A stretch of 64,000 bases of DNA. It comes from Cherax quadricarinatus. Its lineage: Eukaryota; Arthropoda; Malacostraca; Decapoda; Parastacidae. The notes below the pieces were generated by a model. That model searched no databases. It had not been told where the DNA came from and worked only from the letters and a program-made list of their open reading frames with translations. The stretch covers positions 35,922,840 through 35,986,839 of the forward strand of contig NC_091298.1 in assembly GCF_038502225.1 (NCBI RefSeq), read 5' to 3'. A program made the translations under genes and the position numbers. Positions 1-12,584 of the stretch are shown here, one piece after another (position 1 is the first letter of the stretch; each line of letters starts with the position of its first letter).

Positions 1-1794
1 TCCAGGTTGACCATACTGAAGGATAAGGGAAGGTCTGGTTACTGAGGTAGGAATTACAATTTTCTCTAAACTTATCCTGCTACAATGTAATAAATTAATA
101 TATATGAGTATCCTGTGTTTAGAAACAACGTTTGCTTTATTTAAACCGCTTAAAATTCGTGTGCAACAATGTAAATTATTCATATTCGACTACTTATCAG
201 GTTTATTTCGAGAGTTGCGATGCGAGAGCTGGGAAGCTTCATCGGCTATTAAACGAGTTATGTTTATTAGAGGCAGCACTTCAGTCTATAACAGAATTTT
301 TCTACCGTGTCAACAAATTGCCTTTAAAGTATGGCATTATTTGCTTTCATTTATTACAGACGTTGAAATATATTTGTTGGCACTATTTCCTGCTTTGAAG
401 CATATTTATCTTTGAAGGAGGAGGCGCTGAAATGTTGTGGAGCGATGGGCTAGCCCCAGCCACCATAATGACAACCTGAAGACTACATATTCAAGAATTT
501 AATAGATATCCACTTCCTCTCGTTCTACAGCACTTTAACACAATAAAATAAATATCATTAGCATGGACTGAATTTTGTATCAATGGCTGTCTTTTTTTTT
601 TTTTTTTTTGTTTGGCTCGAATATAGTGGCTAGCAAACCTCTCTGGTTCCTCCTTGAGGACAAGGAAGTTAATGTTAATCCCTGGTCTCATACTCTTGGA
701 GACCACAGAGCTATAATTAAGATTTATGGACCAGTGTTGCTATTAATGGACGCATCCTCTTTTCCCAGTCATCAGTTATAATATGACTGAGTCTACTGAT
801 GAGCATCCAGCGCAGCAGGACTGTCTACGTGTTTTACTTTTTGTATTGTTTACGAGGGACAAATGGTACTAAACTCTTTTGTCTGGCACATGAAATATCT
901 GGTTCTTCAAATCTCCCCATCTGTGTGCCCACTTGAGGTGAGGAGTCTTAGAGGATGGGAAGAGGTGCAATGTCCATGTTATTTAACTACGTATTCCCAA
1001 AAGTAAATACCTACTTCGACCAAGTGTATCCTGTATTATGAAAAGTTTGCTATTTTCGTTCTGAATGGTGCTAGTGTGAATGTTTTACTATATTATTTCA
1101 CACACGTCTTGCCATATTTACAACACATTTATTTTAATTATTTACCAGCTGTTTATTTAGAGTAATTAACAGCCATTTATATAATATTAAAAAATATCTA
1201 AGATTACGAAATACGTCTTTGTTTAACAGCTTAAGAGGGATCTGCATGTTTAGATTTTCATGATGTATGATTCACGTCATACAGGGTGATGAGTGGTACT
1301 GACAAGTGTGAACGAGGTGTGTGTTCCGAGACCTAATAACACTTGGTTGTCTGTGTTCTGGTACAATTGAAAATACATACTTGGAATGCTGTACACCACC
1401 TGGATACTCCTGCATCACTGTGATAACTATTATTATTCAGAGCTGGGGTGAATTAGGAGATTTTAATGTTAGGTTGCGGTAGTAAATGTGCTGGTTGTGC
1501 ATCTGGTAAGGAGTGGTAGTGTGTGTGTATTCACTTAATTGTACTCAGCTATTTGTGCATTTGTGTTTGCAGGAGTCTGTTCGCCACTTTGTTGGTCGCT
1601 ACTAGTTCTATTCTCTCCCTGCTCTATGTGCTTTATTGTATGTCTTCTTAAAGTTATATATGGATTCTACCTCCTCTACATCACTCTCCAGATTGTTCCA
1701 ATCCCTGACAACTCTATGACTAAAAAAAATACTTCCTAACATCCCTGTCCCTCCTGTCCTCCAGTTTCGTCAGGTTGATTTCCCTTAACCGCCT
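1..1794. other. AT-rich stretch, no gene recognised
   Basis: No open frame here resembles a known family and none has supporting neighbours. The only local structure I see is a T homopolymer near 590-610. I treat the short open frames as chance. Confidence 0.6.
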
Positions 1795-3378
<1,584 letters not shown>

Positions 3379-3441
3379 ATACCTGGAGGTTACCTGGAGG
3401 TTATTCCGGGGATCAACGCCCCCGCGGCCCGGTCCATGGCC
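3379..3441 (-). repeat. LINE 3'-UTR-type dispersed repeat fragment
   Basis: The block runs from two 'acctggaggt' copies to 'gcccccgcggcccgg'. Its reverse complement matches the block at 30775-30845 that follows an RT pseudogene on the plus strand. I therefore read it as a severely truncated 3' end of the same LINE family. From memory, the motif is very abundant in decapod genomes. Confidence 0.6.
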
Positions 3442-3700
3442 ATCACATTCTTATGATGTTACGCTCGGTAACGGTCCTTAACACTGGCATACCACTGATG
3501 TGACATGCCACTCATATAGGTGTGTACAGGTAGTGTTAGTGTATGTGCCAGGTAGTGTACGTGATGGTAATTCGAAGGGTAGTAAGTGGTAGTTCGAGTT
3601 GTAAGTAGTGTGTATGTGTGTCATGTATTTGTCTTGGTAGTGTGTATGGCTCGTAGTTGTGGTATGTGTGATGGTAACCATATGGTCAGATAATCATAAC

Positions 3701-3858
3701 TATTATTACATTTATGGGGAGCACTAAACCCGAAAGTGTAATACAGCATCTAGATTAATGGGAGGCATTCAAGCTCAGTACAAGGAAGGAAAGCACAGCT
3801 CCATTTTCTTAGATCAAGAACCTTTCACGGGCATCAAGGAAACTCCCTTGAGGGGTGT
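3701..3858. repeat. dispersed decapod-type repeat
   Basis: The stretch around 'tttatggggagcactaaacc' and the following 'gggaggcattcaagctcag' resembles, from memory, a non-coding repeat common in crayfish and shrimp sequence. Nothing inside this window confirms it, so the assignment is recollection only. Confidence 0.4.
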
Positions 3859-4026
3859 GGTGATATTGCAAGAGATGGTAAGGAGCATGGTAATTGGTGG
3901 TAGTGCGTCTTTATAGTATGTTGTGTACGTTGTGATGGTGGAAGTGGTAGATGGTGGTAGTTTGAGAGTGTTCAGTGGAAAAGTGGTGGTAATGTATGTA
4001 GTAGGTGATTATTATGGTACTTGTAA

Positions 4027-4030
<4 letters not shown>

Positions 4031-4121
<91 letters not shown>
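4031..4121. repeat. (GT)n microsatellite
   Basis: A pure GT dinucleotide run of about 90 bases. It lies in a GT-rich, T/G-skewed zone (about 3900-4440) that grades into the 35-bp minisatellite downstream, suggesting the minisatellite arose from GT/GGT-rich simple sequence. Confidence 0.95.
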
Positions 4122-4123
<2 letters not shown>

Positions 4124-4446
4124 GTGGTAGTGTGTGTAGTTGTAAGTGTGTAGTGGTAATGTGTGTGGTTTTGTGTGTGTGGGGGTTGTGCATGTGGTTG
4201 TAGCTCGGATGATAACTGCGGTGATTGTATTGGCAATGCATGTCATGGAGAGTGATAGTGTGTATGGTAGGTGGATGTAGTTGCTGTATTGGTAGTGCTT
4301 ATGGTAGGTAATGATAGTATGTGAAGTAAGTAGTGGTGGGGGGCAAGGGGTGGTAGTGTATTGGATTTGTGATTGTGGTATGTAGTGGTATTGCATGCAG
4401 TAGGTGGTAGTGGTACTAGGTGTGGTTGTAGTACTAGTTATTGGCT

Positions 4447-7241
4447 GTGGTCGTAGTGCATGCAGGTCGGTAGTGGTGCGTGGGGTCGTAGTGCATGCAG
4501 GTTTGCAGTGGTGTGTGTGGTGGTAGTGCATGCAGGTAGGTAATAGTACATGTGGTTGTAGTGCATGCAAGTCGGTAGTGGTGCATGTGGTGGTAGTGCA
4601 TGCACGTCGGCAGTAGTACTTGTGGTGGTAGTGTATGCAGGTCGGTAGTGGTGCGTGTGGTCGTAGCACATGCAGGTCAGTAATGGTGCATGTGGTGGTA
4701 GTGAATGCAGGTCGGTAGTGGTGCATGTGGTGGTAGTGCATGCAAGTCGGTAGTGGTGGTGTGGTGGTAGTGCATGCAGGTCGGTAGTGGTGCATGTGGT
4801 GGTAGTGCATGCAGGTCGGTAGTGGTGCATGTGGTGGTAGTGCATGCAGGTTGGTAGTGGTGTGTGTGGTGGTAGTGCATGCAGGTCGGTAGTGGTGCAT
4901 GTGGTGTTAGTACATGCAGGTCGGTATTGGTGTGTGTGGTGGTAGTGCATGCAGGTCGGTAATGGTGCATGTGGTGGTAGTGCATGCAGGTCGGTAGTGG
5001 TGTGTGTGGTGGTAGTGTATGCATGTCGGTAGTGGTGCGTGTGGAGGTAGTGCATGCAGGTCGGTAGTAGGGCATGTGGTGGTAGTGCATGCAGGTCGGT
5101 AGTGGTGTGTGTGGTGGTAGTGCATGCAGGTCGGTAGTGGTGCATGTGGTGGTAATACATGCAGGTCGGTAGTGGTGCATGTGGTGGTAGTGCATGCAGG
5201 TCGGTAGTGGTGCGTGTGGTGGTAGTGCATGCAGGCCGGTAGTGGTGTGTGTGGTGGTAGTGGTAGTGCATGCAGGTCGGTAGTGGTGCATGTGGTGGTA
5301 TTGCATGCAGGTTGGTAGTGGTGTGTGTGGTTGTAGTGTGTGCAGGTCGGTAGTAGTGCGTGTAGTGGTAGTGCATGCAAGTCGGTAGTGGTGCGTGTGG
5401 TGGTAGTGCATGCAGGTGGGTAGTAGTGCGTGTAGTGGTAGTGCATGCAGGTCGGTAGTGGTGCGTGTGGTGGTAGTACATGCAGGTCGGTAGTGGTGCA
5501 TGTGGTGGTAGTACATGCAGGTCGGTAGTGGTGCGTGTGGTGGTAGTACATGCAGGTCGGTAGTGGTGCGTGTGGTGGTAGCGCATGCAGGTCGGTAGTG
5601 GTGCGTGTGGTGGTAGTGCATGCAGGTCGGTAGTGGTGCGTGTGGTGGTAGTGCATGCAGGTCGGTAGTGATGCGTGTGGTGGTAGTGCATGCAGGTCGG
5701 TAGTGGTGCATGTGGTAGTAATACATACAGGTCGGTAGTGGTGCATGTGGTGGTAGTACATGCAGGTCGGTAGTGATGCGTGTGGTGGTAGTGCATGCAG
5801 GTCGGTAGTGGTGGGTGTGGTGGTAGTGCATGCAGGTCGGTAGTGGTGCGTGTGGTGGTAGTGCATGCAGGTCGGTAGTGGCGCGTGTGGTGGTAGTGTG
5901 TGCAGGTCGGTAGTGGTGCATGTGGTGGTAGTGCATGCAGGTCGGTAGTGGTGTGTGTGGTGGTAGTGTGTGCAGGTCGGTAGTGGTGCATGTGGTGGTA
6001 GTGCATGCAGGTCGGTAGTGGTGCGTGTGGTGGTAGTGCATGCAGGTCGGTAGTGGTGCGTGTGGTGGTAGTGCATGCAGGTCGGTAGTGGTGCATGTGG
6101 TGGTAGTACATGCAGGCCGGTAGTGGTGCATGTGGTGGTAGTGCATGCAGGCCGGTAGTGGTGCGTGTGGTGGTAGTGCATGCAGGTCGGTAGTGGTGCG
6201 TGTGGTGGTAGTACATGCAGGTCGGTAGTGGTGTGTGTGGTGGTAGTGTATGCAGGTCGGTAGTGGTGCGTGTGGAGGTAGTGCATGCAGGTCGGTAGTG
6301 GTGCGTGTGGTGGTAGTGCATGCAGGTCAGTAGTGGTGTGTGTGGTGGTAGTGCATGCAGGTCGGTAGTGGTGCGTGTGGTGGTAGTGCATGCAGGTCGG
6401 TAGTGGTGTGTGTGGTGGTAGTGTGTGCAGGTCGGTAGTGGTGCATGTGGTGGTAGTGCATGCAGGTCGGTAGTGGTGCGTGTGGTGGTAGTACTTGCAG
6501 GTCGGTAGTGGTGCGTGTGGTGGTAGTGCATGCAGGTCGGTAGTGGTGCGTGTGGTGGTAGTGCATGCAGGCCGGTAGTGGTGCGTGTGGTGGTAGTGCA
6601 TGCAGGTCGGTAGTGGTGCGTGTGGTGGTAGTGCATGCAGGTCGGTAGTGGTGTGTGTGGTGGTAGTGTGTGCAGGTCGGTAGTGGTGCATTTGGTGGTA
6701 GTGAATGCAGGTATGTATTGTTGCGTATGGTGGTAGTGCATGCAGGTCGGTAGTGGCGCGTGTGGTGGTAGTGCATGCAGGTCGGTAGTGCGTGTGTGTG
6801 TGTGGTAGTAGTGCATGCAGGTCGGTAGTAGTGCAGGTCGGTAGTGGTGCATTTGGTGGTAGTGCATGCAGGTAGGTAGTGGTGCGTAGGGTGGTAGTGC
6901 ATGCAGGTCGGTAGTGGTGTGTGTGGTGGTAGTGCATGCAGGTCGGTAGTGGTGCGTGTGGTGGTAGTGTGTGCAGGTCGGTAGTGGTGCATTTGGTGGT
7001 AGTGCATGCAGGTAGGTAGTGGTGCGTGTGGTGGTAGTGCATGCAGGTCGGTAGTGGTGTGTGTGGTGGTAGTGCATGCAGGTCGGTAGTGGTGCGTGTG
7101 GTGGTAGTGCATGCAGGTCGGTAGTGGTGCGTGTGGTGGTAGTGCATGCAGGTCGGTAGTGGTGCGTGTGGTGGTAGTGCATGCAGGTCGGTAGTGGTGC
7201 GTGTGGTGGTAGTGCATGCAGGTCGGTAGTGGTGCGTGGGG
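4447..7241. repeat. 35-bp minisatellite, about 80 copies
   Basis: A 35-bp unit built around 'gtgcatgcaggtcggtagtg' followed by 'gtgcgtgtggtggta' repeats with mostly single-base variation for 2.8 kb. Copies are more divergent at the left edge and a few have indels (near 5262, 6790 and 6830). Because 35 is not divisible by 3 and the unit has no stop on the minus strand, all three minus frames are open for hundreds of codons with a 35-residue His/Thr/Pro period. I do not regard these as genes. Each unit carries the self-complementary octamer tgcatgca. Confidence 0.96.
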
Positions 7242-8645
7242 TTATATTGCTTGTAGTAGATAATGTGGTACGCACGACAAAACGCTAATATTATTGTTTA
7301 TAATTTCCCCATAATCTATACCAATTATTATTAATCTTTCTCGCTTAAATAATGACTCTTGTCTGTAAATTATGTCAGGTAGAAATATTTTAAGCAGTAA
7401 GTCAATATTTAACATCGGAGATAATGACATCAGCTTAGATAATTCACTTGTGATTACATTTATTATACTAGGTAGGATTAATTTTATTAAGTTTAGTAGG
7501 TTAAGGTAACTGCCAACGTAAGAATATATTCTCTGGCTTAATAAATGTTGATAACCTTGGTGAAAGGATGGCTGGAGCTATGTAATGGTTAATTGCTTAT
7601 TTTTCTCTTACTACTCATATCATTTCAATGCCACATGATGAATTATCAAGATTTTTTTAGAAGGTGTGCCACATTGCTATTGCTCATCTCTGTTATATAA
7701 CTCCAGTGTGTTCATGAGAGTCGAGGGAAGTGGATGTGTGCTTCCTGGCCGGGCTGAAGCAATCCAAAATTTGCCACAGTCATGTTCAACCACCTCTCAT
7801 CCATCACTCTGACACGATGATAAATTTTGTGAGTCTGTATCTCTAGAATTTGACCAGTGTTTTTTCTCAGTTGTATTTCATATGAAGGAGTCAGCCACTG
7901 GTGAGACAAAGGTGGAAATATTTCTGTGACTGACTTAACAACACAAAGTAGTGGATTGTTTTTTACTTACCAAACATTTATTTTTAATTTACCTGCGATA
8001 CATTGCTTCCATAAGGATAAGTAATTCTGCAACAGTTGTAATTCTTTAGAAATTAATTAGTAGACATGGTTTCAGAAATATGTTGTTTTGGTTCATTACT
8101 TGGAGGCTTGCGTAATATTCTGTGGAGGAAAAAGGAGGTCTCCCTTTCTGGCGATTTGTTGTTCTTCTCCTTGTTAAATTAAATTTAATTTCGAGAGCCT
8201 TATGCTCGGGTTCACTTCTTCCAAATTATAAAAAACATTTACATTTAAACTTATGTCTGAGGACTAATGTGCAATCTGACCTCTCATTTTTTGGTATTTC
8301 ATTATTAATCTTACCTCTGACCTGTCTGACCTAGTGCATCAAGAAGTTACTTTGAAACTTGTAATCAAACTAGGCTTTCGAGACGTACAGCAGTACGATG
8401 TGATCATGACACCAAGCGAACCTTTTAACCTTTTAATTGGTACCTGATGAGGAAACCGCTTCATTTCCTGGTGTCGTGAGCTGTATAACGTTGTTTAAAT
8501 AATTGCCTACCATGTCATCTCGTGTAGCTGGCTGATGATGTACAAATTCCTGCGGCTTTATTTTATTTTATTATTTATGTAATTTCTTACTTAAATTAAT
8601 GACTGTCTCTACATATTTCTGTTAATTATTGATTACATTTGTCTT
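7242..8645. other. AT-rich stretch, no gene recognised
   Basis: I see no recognisable coding motif, RNA gene or repeat end in this interval. Confidence 0.5.
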
Positions 8646-8652
8646 TCAAGAA

Positions 8653-9000
8653 CAAAAGGCACAATACCATGACTGGAACAATACTCAAATAACCAGCACA
8701 TAGGAGAGAGAAACTTATGACGATGTTTCGGTCCAACGTGGACCATTTACTACTACTACTTATACTACTCCCCCTACTTACTACAGCCACTACTACTTCA
8801 ACTACTTCCACTACCTGCAATACCTTCACATCTAATTCTCCACTTCTTTCTTCCTCTCTCTCTCTCCCGTCCCTGGTCCCCTCTCCTTTATGTACCAGCC
8901 CCCTCACCTTCGTGTTTTAGTGTGACTTGTAAATGGTTCAAGTCGGACCGAAATGTCGTCTTAAGCTTTCTCTCCTGTGTGCGGGTTATTTATAGTAATT
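8653..9000. mobile_element. fold-back element with hammerhead-like inverted ends
   Basis: The left end (about 8688-8750, with 'gacgatgtttcggtcc') and the right end (about 8921-9000, with 'ggaccgaaatgtcgtc') are inverted copies of one another. They flank a loop rich in TAC/CT simple sequence. The same left end recurs at 60217-60320. Each arm contains a paired GGUCC/GGACC-type stem followed by GAAA and a short ACGU-like segment, with outer GAC/GUC pairing. That is the layout of the hammerhead ribozymes elsewhere in this window, but the CUGANGA core is degraded to UUGUAAA. I see no transposase. It may be a MITE-like or retrozyme-derived element. Confidence 0.6.
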
Positions 9001-9529
9001 AATTACAATTGTGGGTCGCTGAATACGGATATGAAGCTTAAAATTGCAAATTGGCTTTATTTATCTAGGTACGGACTCAGGCTGTTTTCTTATTTTTGAA
9101 TAGGAAAGGAAAGAGGGTAAATAATTTTTTTCGAAAAAATTGATTCAAACTCACAAAACATAATTATTAAAAAAAAAAAAACATACGATTTCCTACATTT
9201 TTTTGGAGGGACATGGGAACAAACTTTTACTGAATGGACCACCAAATGTGCAGCTTACTTTGGTTTGGGAAATGGTTCGTTTTTGTAACTCTAATGATAG
9301 AAGACGGACGATTCACTTGGAATTCAGGTATTACATCATCCTACTAAGTGGATTACATACATCAGTTCATTTCTGAAAATCATGTAGTGCACAATTGTCA
9401 AACCTCTTTCTTAGTGTTTGTTTTTGACATTGACTTTTTTCAGCCAGATTTGGTGAAAGACGTGACATAACTGCGTGAACAGTGCAGATACATTGTATTA
9501 TGTTTGAGAGGAATTGAGTTTCTCATCAG
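9001..9529. other. AT-rich stretch, no gene recognised
   Basis: No supported feature. A 12-base A run lies near 9170. Confidence 0.5.
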
Positions 9530-11035
9530 AGAACCATGTCATGACTGCCGTGATTAGGAAAGCCTATCGTTTTAATTTTGGCTGTAAGAATGGAAATCAG
9601 GCCAGGAGGTGCTCTCCACACATATGCTGGAATACTGTGCAACAAGCTTTCGCCAGTGATTGAATACGGAAAGGAAATCTATGCCTTTTTGCAGTGCCAA
9701 TGATGTGGAGCGAGCCAGTAGATTACATAAGCAACTGTTACTTTCTTCCAAAGGTATTTGGAAGGAAAAAAAATAGTGGACTGTACACCCGGTACCGAAA
9801 GGTGAAGGACTATTCATTCCTAAGCCTCCAGACTCATTCTCCCGTGAGTCAGAGGACAAGACGGATGATGGAACTTGCAGAACCTGCGAGTCATCAAATT
9901 CACGCAACCTTAAATATGTTCATAACTTGACATCTAAAACGATCATGATAAGTCAGAATGAATGATCTTATCAAAGATATAGAACTGCAAAATATCAAAG
10001 CCGAACTGTTGGACTCCAGGCTGCAGCAGTGGAATTTCTCGCTGAAAAAATGTTAGGGTAAGTTTTGTGACCGTGGAAAAATTTTCATGGCAATCTTCAT
10101 CATGGAAGGTGACATTGTTACCAGCAATGACATCGATGGCCTGATGGAAGCCTTGAAAATTTTTCATAATCCTGATGAGTGGACACTGTTCATTGATTCA
10201 TAGACGGTGTGTATAAAGGCTGTTTTCTAGGATGTTTGTAACATGTTATCGTCACCTCCTGTTGGTTATGTAGTCCAAATAGCGAAAGCATGACAATATA
10301 AAGCAGGTGTTTGAATTGCATGACCTATGACAAACATCAGAGGCTTGGTTGTGGTGACATGACAGATGTTGCTTCTTCCTTGGACTGCAGCTAGGCTACC
10401 AAAACTGTTGTTTTTTTGTGTAATGGGACGTCAAAAAGGGGTTAACCACTCACTGGAACCAGAAACCAAAAATATTCAGTAACCTGCACTTTCATACTTG
10501 GGTAGGATTTTGTCTCTTCCCTTACACATAAAACTAGCCCACATAAAATAATTTCTTTAAACTGTGTATAAAATGGCTGCAGCTTTTAATTACCTCGGTG
10601 ATAAATAATGAAGGCTCAGCGAAGCAAAAATCCTGAATGGTGTATTTGTTGGTCTACAGATTCCCGAGCTTCTTAGAAACGAGAAGTTTGATCGTATCTT
10701 AGTTGGAGATGAAAAATTGTGTGGAACGCTTTCCAGTTAATAGTAACCAATATTCTACGAAAGACCAAATCTGACAATTACAGAGAACTAATGGAAAACC
10801 TGCTGTTGTCCTATCAAAATATGGGCTGCAATATGTCCTTAAAGATACATTTCATAAATTCGCACATCGGTTTTTTTTCCGGCGAACTGTGGAGGAGTCA
10901 GTGATGGTCATGATGAATGCTTCCACCAAGACTTCTGTCACAGAGAAACTACCAGGAAAAATGGAGTAAATCGTAGTTAGCAGATTACTGCTGGACACTA
11001 ACGGGAGATGCTCCAGAAGCAAAATACACTGGTCA
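9530..11035 (+). pseudogene. decayed copy of a recurrent arthropod gene of unknown function
   Basis: Translating across stops and frame changes gives ordered blocks: RKAYRFNFGCKNGNQ (about 9557), FAVPMMWSEPVDYISNCYF (about 9690), DEWTLFIDS (about 10179), LSEAKILNGVFVGLQIPELL (about 10615) and YRELMENLLLSYQNMGCNMS followed by a KIHFINSH block (about 10779-10865). Their order and spacing match, from memory, a repetitive protein family annotated as uncharacterised in many arthropod and cnidarian genomes. The N-terminal block also recurs on the minus strand at 26672-26935. Several in-frame stops and frameshifts make this copy non-functional. I do not know the family's biochemical role; its copy number suggests a transposon origin. 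Confidence 0.6.
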
Positions 11036-11327
11036 ACAATTTTTGAAAAGTTGTATGCTTCTTAAAGGGATTAGTTAATTTTTATGTATTTTCATGTCCT
11101 GAATCCAAATATCACCCTATAAAACGCTTATTGGCTGTAAGTTTAAAGATAGGAGATATGTAATACTTGATTATTTTATTATGAAGTACAAAATGTGTCA
11201 GTGTGTTTTAAGGTCTAATCCGTACCTACTCATTGTCCTCATCGCTCTCGGGCCGTGTGGACAGGCTGCGCAGTAGCTCCCGAATCATCTGGTTTTCTGC
11301 GCAGTTTTCCTGTTTTGAGCAATCAAA

Positions 11328-12575
11328 ATGGCGGACAGACATAGACGCCGGGTGAATACTGTCTGTGTGGAGCTGGTACGTGGTACCCTGAGTAGTTCTA
11401 CAATGCAGGTGCTTCTGCCAAATATCATCCGCGATGTGTACGGCATACCAGACGACGAGCTGTATGGTTTAGCAGTGAATGGAGTGTCCAGGATCTTCAT
11501 CAAGTTCAAGAGTGCTGGGTTGTACTCCAGCACAGTCGACGCATTCCAAGAAAAGAGAATGACCGTTAATTCTGCAGTGGAGGTCTGCCTACATGACGTA
11601 TCAAGCTATGTAACAGTAAAGGTGAGAAATGTCCCCTTTGAGGCCTTGGAATATGATGTTGTGGAAGTATTCCATAGATATGGCAAGATCCATTCGGCAG
11701 AGTTGGGAGTGTGGAAGGATGGGCCTTATATGGGGCTGCCAGAGGGATCTTTCACCTTGAAGATGACATTGAGACAACCTATACCATCGTACGTTCTGAT
11801 GGAAGAGTTCAGAACACAGGTTTATGTATATTATGCAGGACAACGTAGGACATGTAGGCTTTGCGGGACTTATGACCATATGGCGGCCCAATGTCATCAA
11901 AGGCAGGGACGGAGGGAACAGGCGCCAACAACGGTGGAACGACAGCTGGGCTCCTTGGCACCTGGGACAGGTGAAGCTGCAAGCCTGGCGTCTGGAAGTT
12001 GGAGTGAAGAAGTAGACAGAGCAGAGTCGGAGATGGGAGCGTGCGCCACATTACCTGTGGGAACTGTGTCTGAGCGAACATCTACGGATGCGATTGTTGA
12101 CAGAAGTGTCTTACAACAGGATGGTCTGTTGGACGAGGTCTTGAAAGATTTCCTGGGGGAGGTGGAAGACAGTCAGGAAGGAGAGAAGGACGGGAGGGCA
12201 TTGGAGGGGGTAGCAGCTGCACAGGAGTGTGAGGACACCTTGTGCAACGAGAGTAAGCAGCACACAGTGGTGGTTGAGGTGCACCAGGAGGACATGGATG
12301 CTGAGGCAACGTGTGGAGGAGGCTCACGTAAGCGAGCAGCTGGGACGTCTGATATGGATGTCTTAACGCCAGGGCAGAGATCTGGAAAGAAACCTTGGAA
12401 GAACGTGATAGATCTCCCGGGGAATGGTGGCACCGGTTTTGTGGTGTTGCAAGGGTCGAAGGAAAAGGGGGGGATCGGAGGTCTGGATAGACCAAGTGGC
12501 AAACATGGCTATAGTCAACAGCCACGTCTTTCGAGCAACCTTCAAAAGCGGCGGGGAAAGCTGCCATTATTGTAA
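11328..12575 (+). CDS. LINE element 1 ORF1, RRM-like and CCHC RNA-binding protein
   Basis: This 415-residue frame opens at an ATG with purine at -3, about 100 bases inside the element. Residues 97-170 look like an RNA-recognition fold (VKVRNVPFEALEYDVVEVF then YGKIHSA). A zinc knuckle follows at 176-189 with spacing C-x2-C-x4-H-x4-C. The acidic, low-complexity C-terminal half ends in a basic patch containing KRAAG and LTPGQRSGKK, conserved in elements 2 and 4. In LINEs of the Tx1/L1 group ORF1 coats the RNA and acts as a nucleic-acid chaperone; that role is assumed from family. Compared with element 2, one residue before VKV (Trp) is missing. It ends in TAATAA, directly followed in the same frame by ORF2. 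Confidence 0.85.
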   Translation: MADRHRRRVNTVCVELVRGTLSSSTMQVLLPNIIRDVYGIPDDELYGLAVNGVSRIFIKFKSAGLYSSTVDAFQEKRMTVNSAVEVCLHDVSSYVTVKVRNVPFEALEYDVVEVFHRYGKIHSAELGVWKDGPYMGLPEGSFTLKMTLRQPIPSYVLMEEFRTQVYVYYAGQRRTCRLCGTYDHMAAQCHQRQGRREQAPTTVERQLGSLAPGTGEAASLASGSWSEEVDRAESEMGACATLPVGTVSERTSTDAIVDRSVLQQDGLLDEVLKDFLGEVEDSQEGEKDGRALEGVAAAQECEDTLCNESKQHTVVVEVHQEDMDAEATCGGGSRKRAAGTSDMDVLTPGQRSGKKPWKNVIDLPGNGGTGFVVLQGSKEKGGIGGLDRPSGKHGYSQQPRLSSNLQKRRGKLPLL

Positions 12576-12584
12576 TAATTCAAG

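Noticed and set aside
104..415. Two short overlapping plus-strand frames near the left edge
   Set aside because: AT-rich, no motif, no splice or repeat context that would support a gene.
4438..7275. Very long minus-strand open frames rich in His, Thr and Pro
   Set aside because: They follow a stop-free 35-bp unit in all three frames with a 35-residue period; no start context, domain or unique sequence supports a gene.
7712..7909. 65-codon minus-strand frame
   Set aside because: No recognisable motif and no neighbours; length is within chance.
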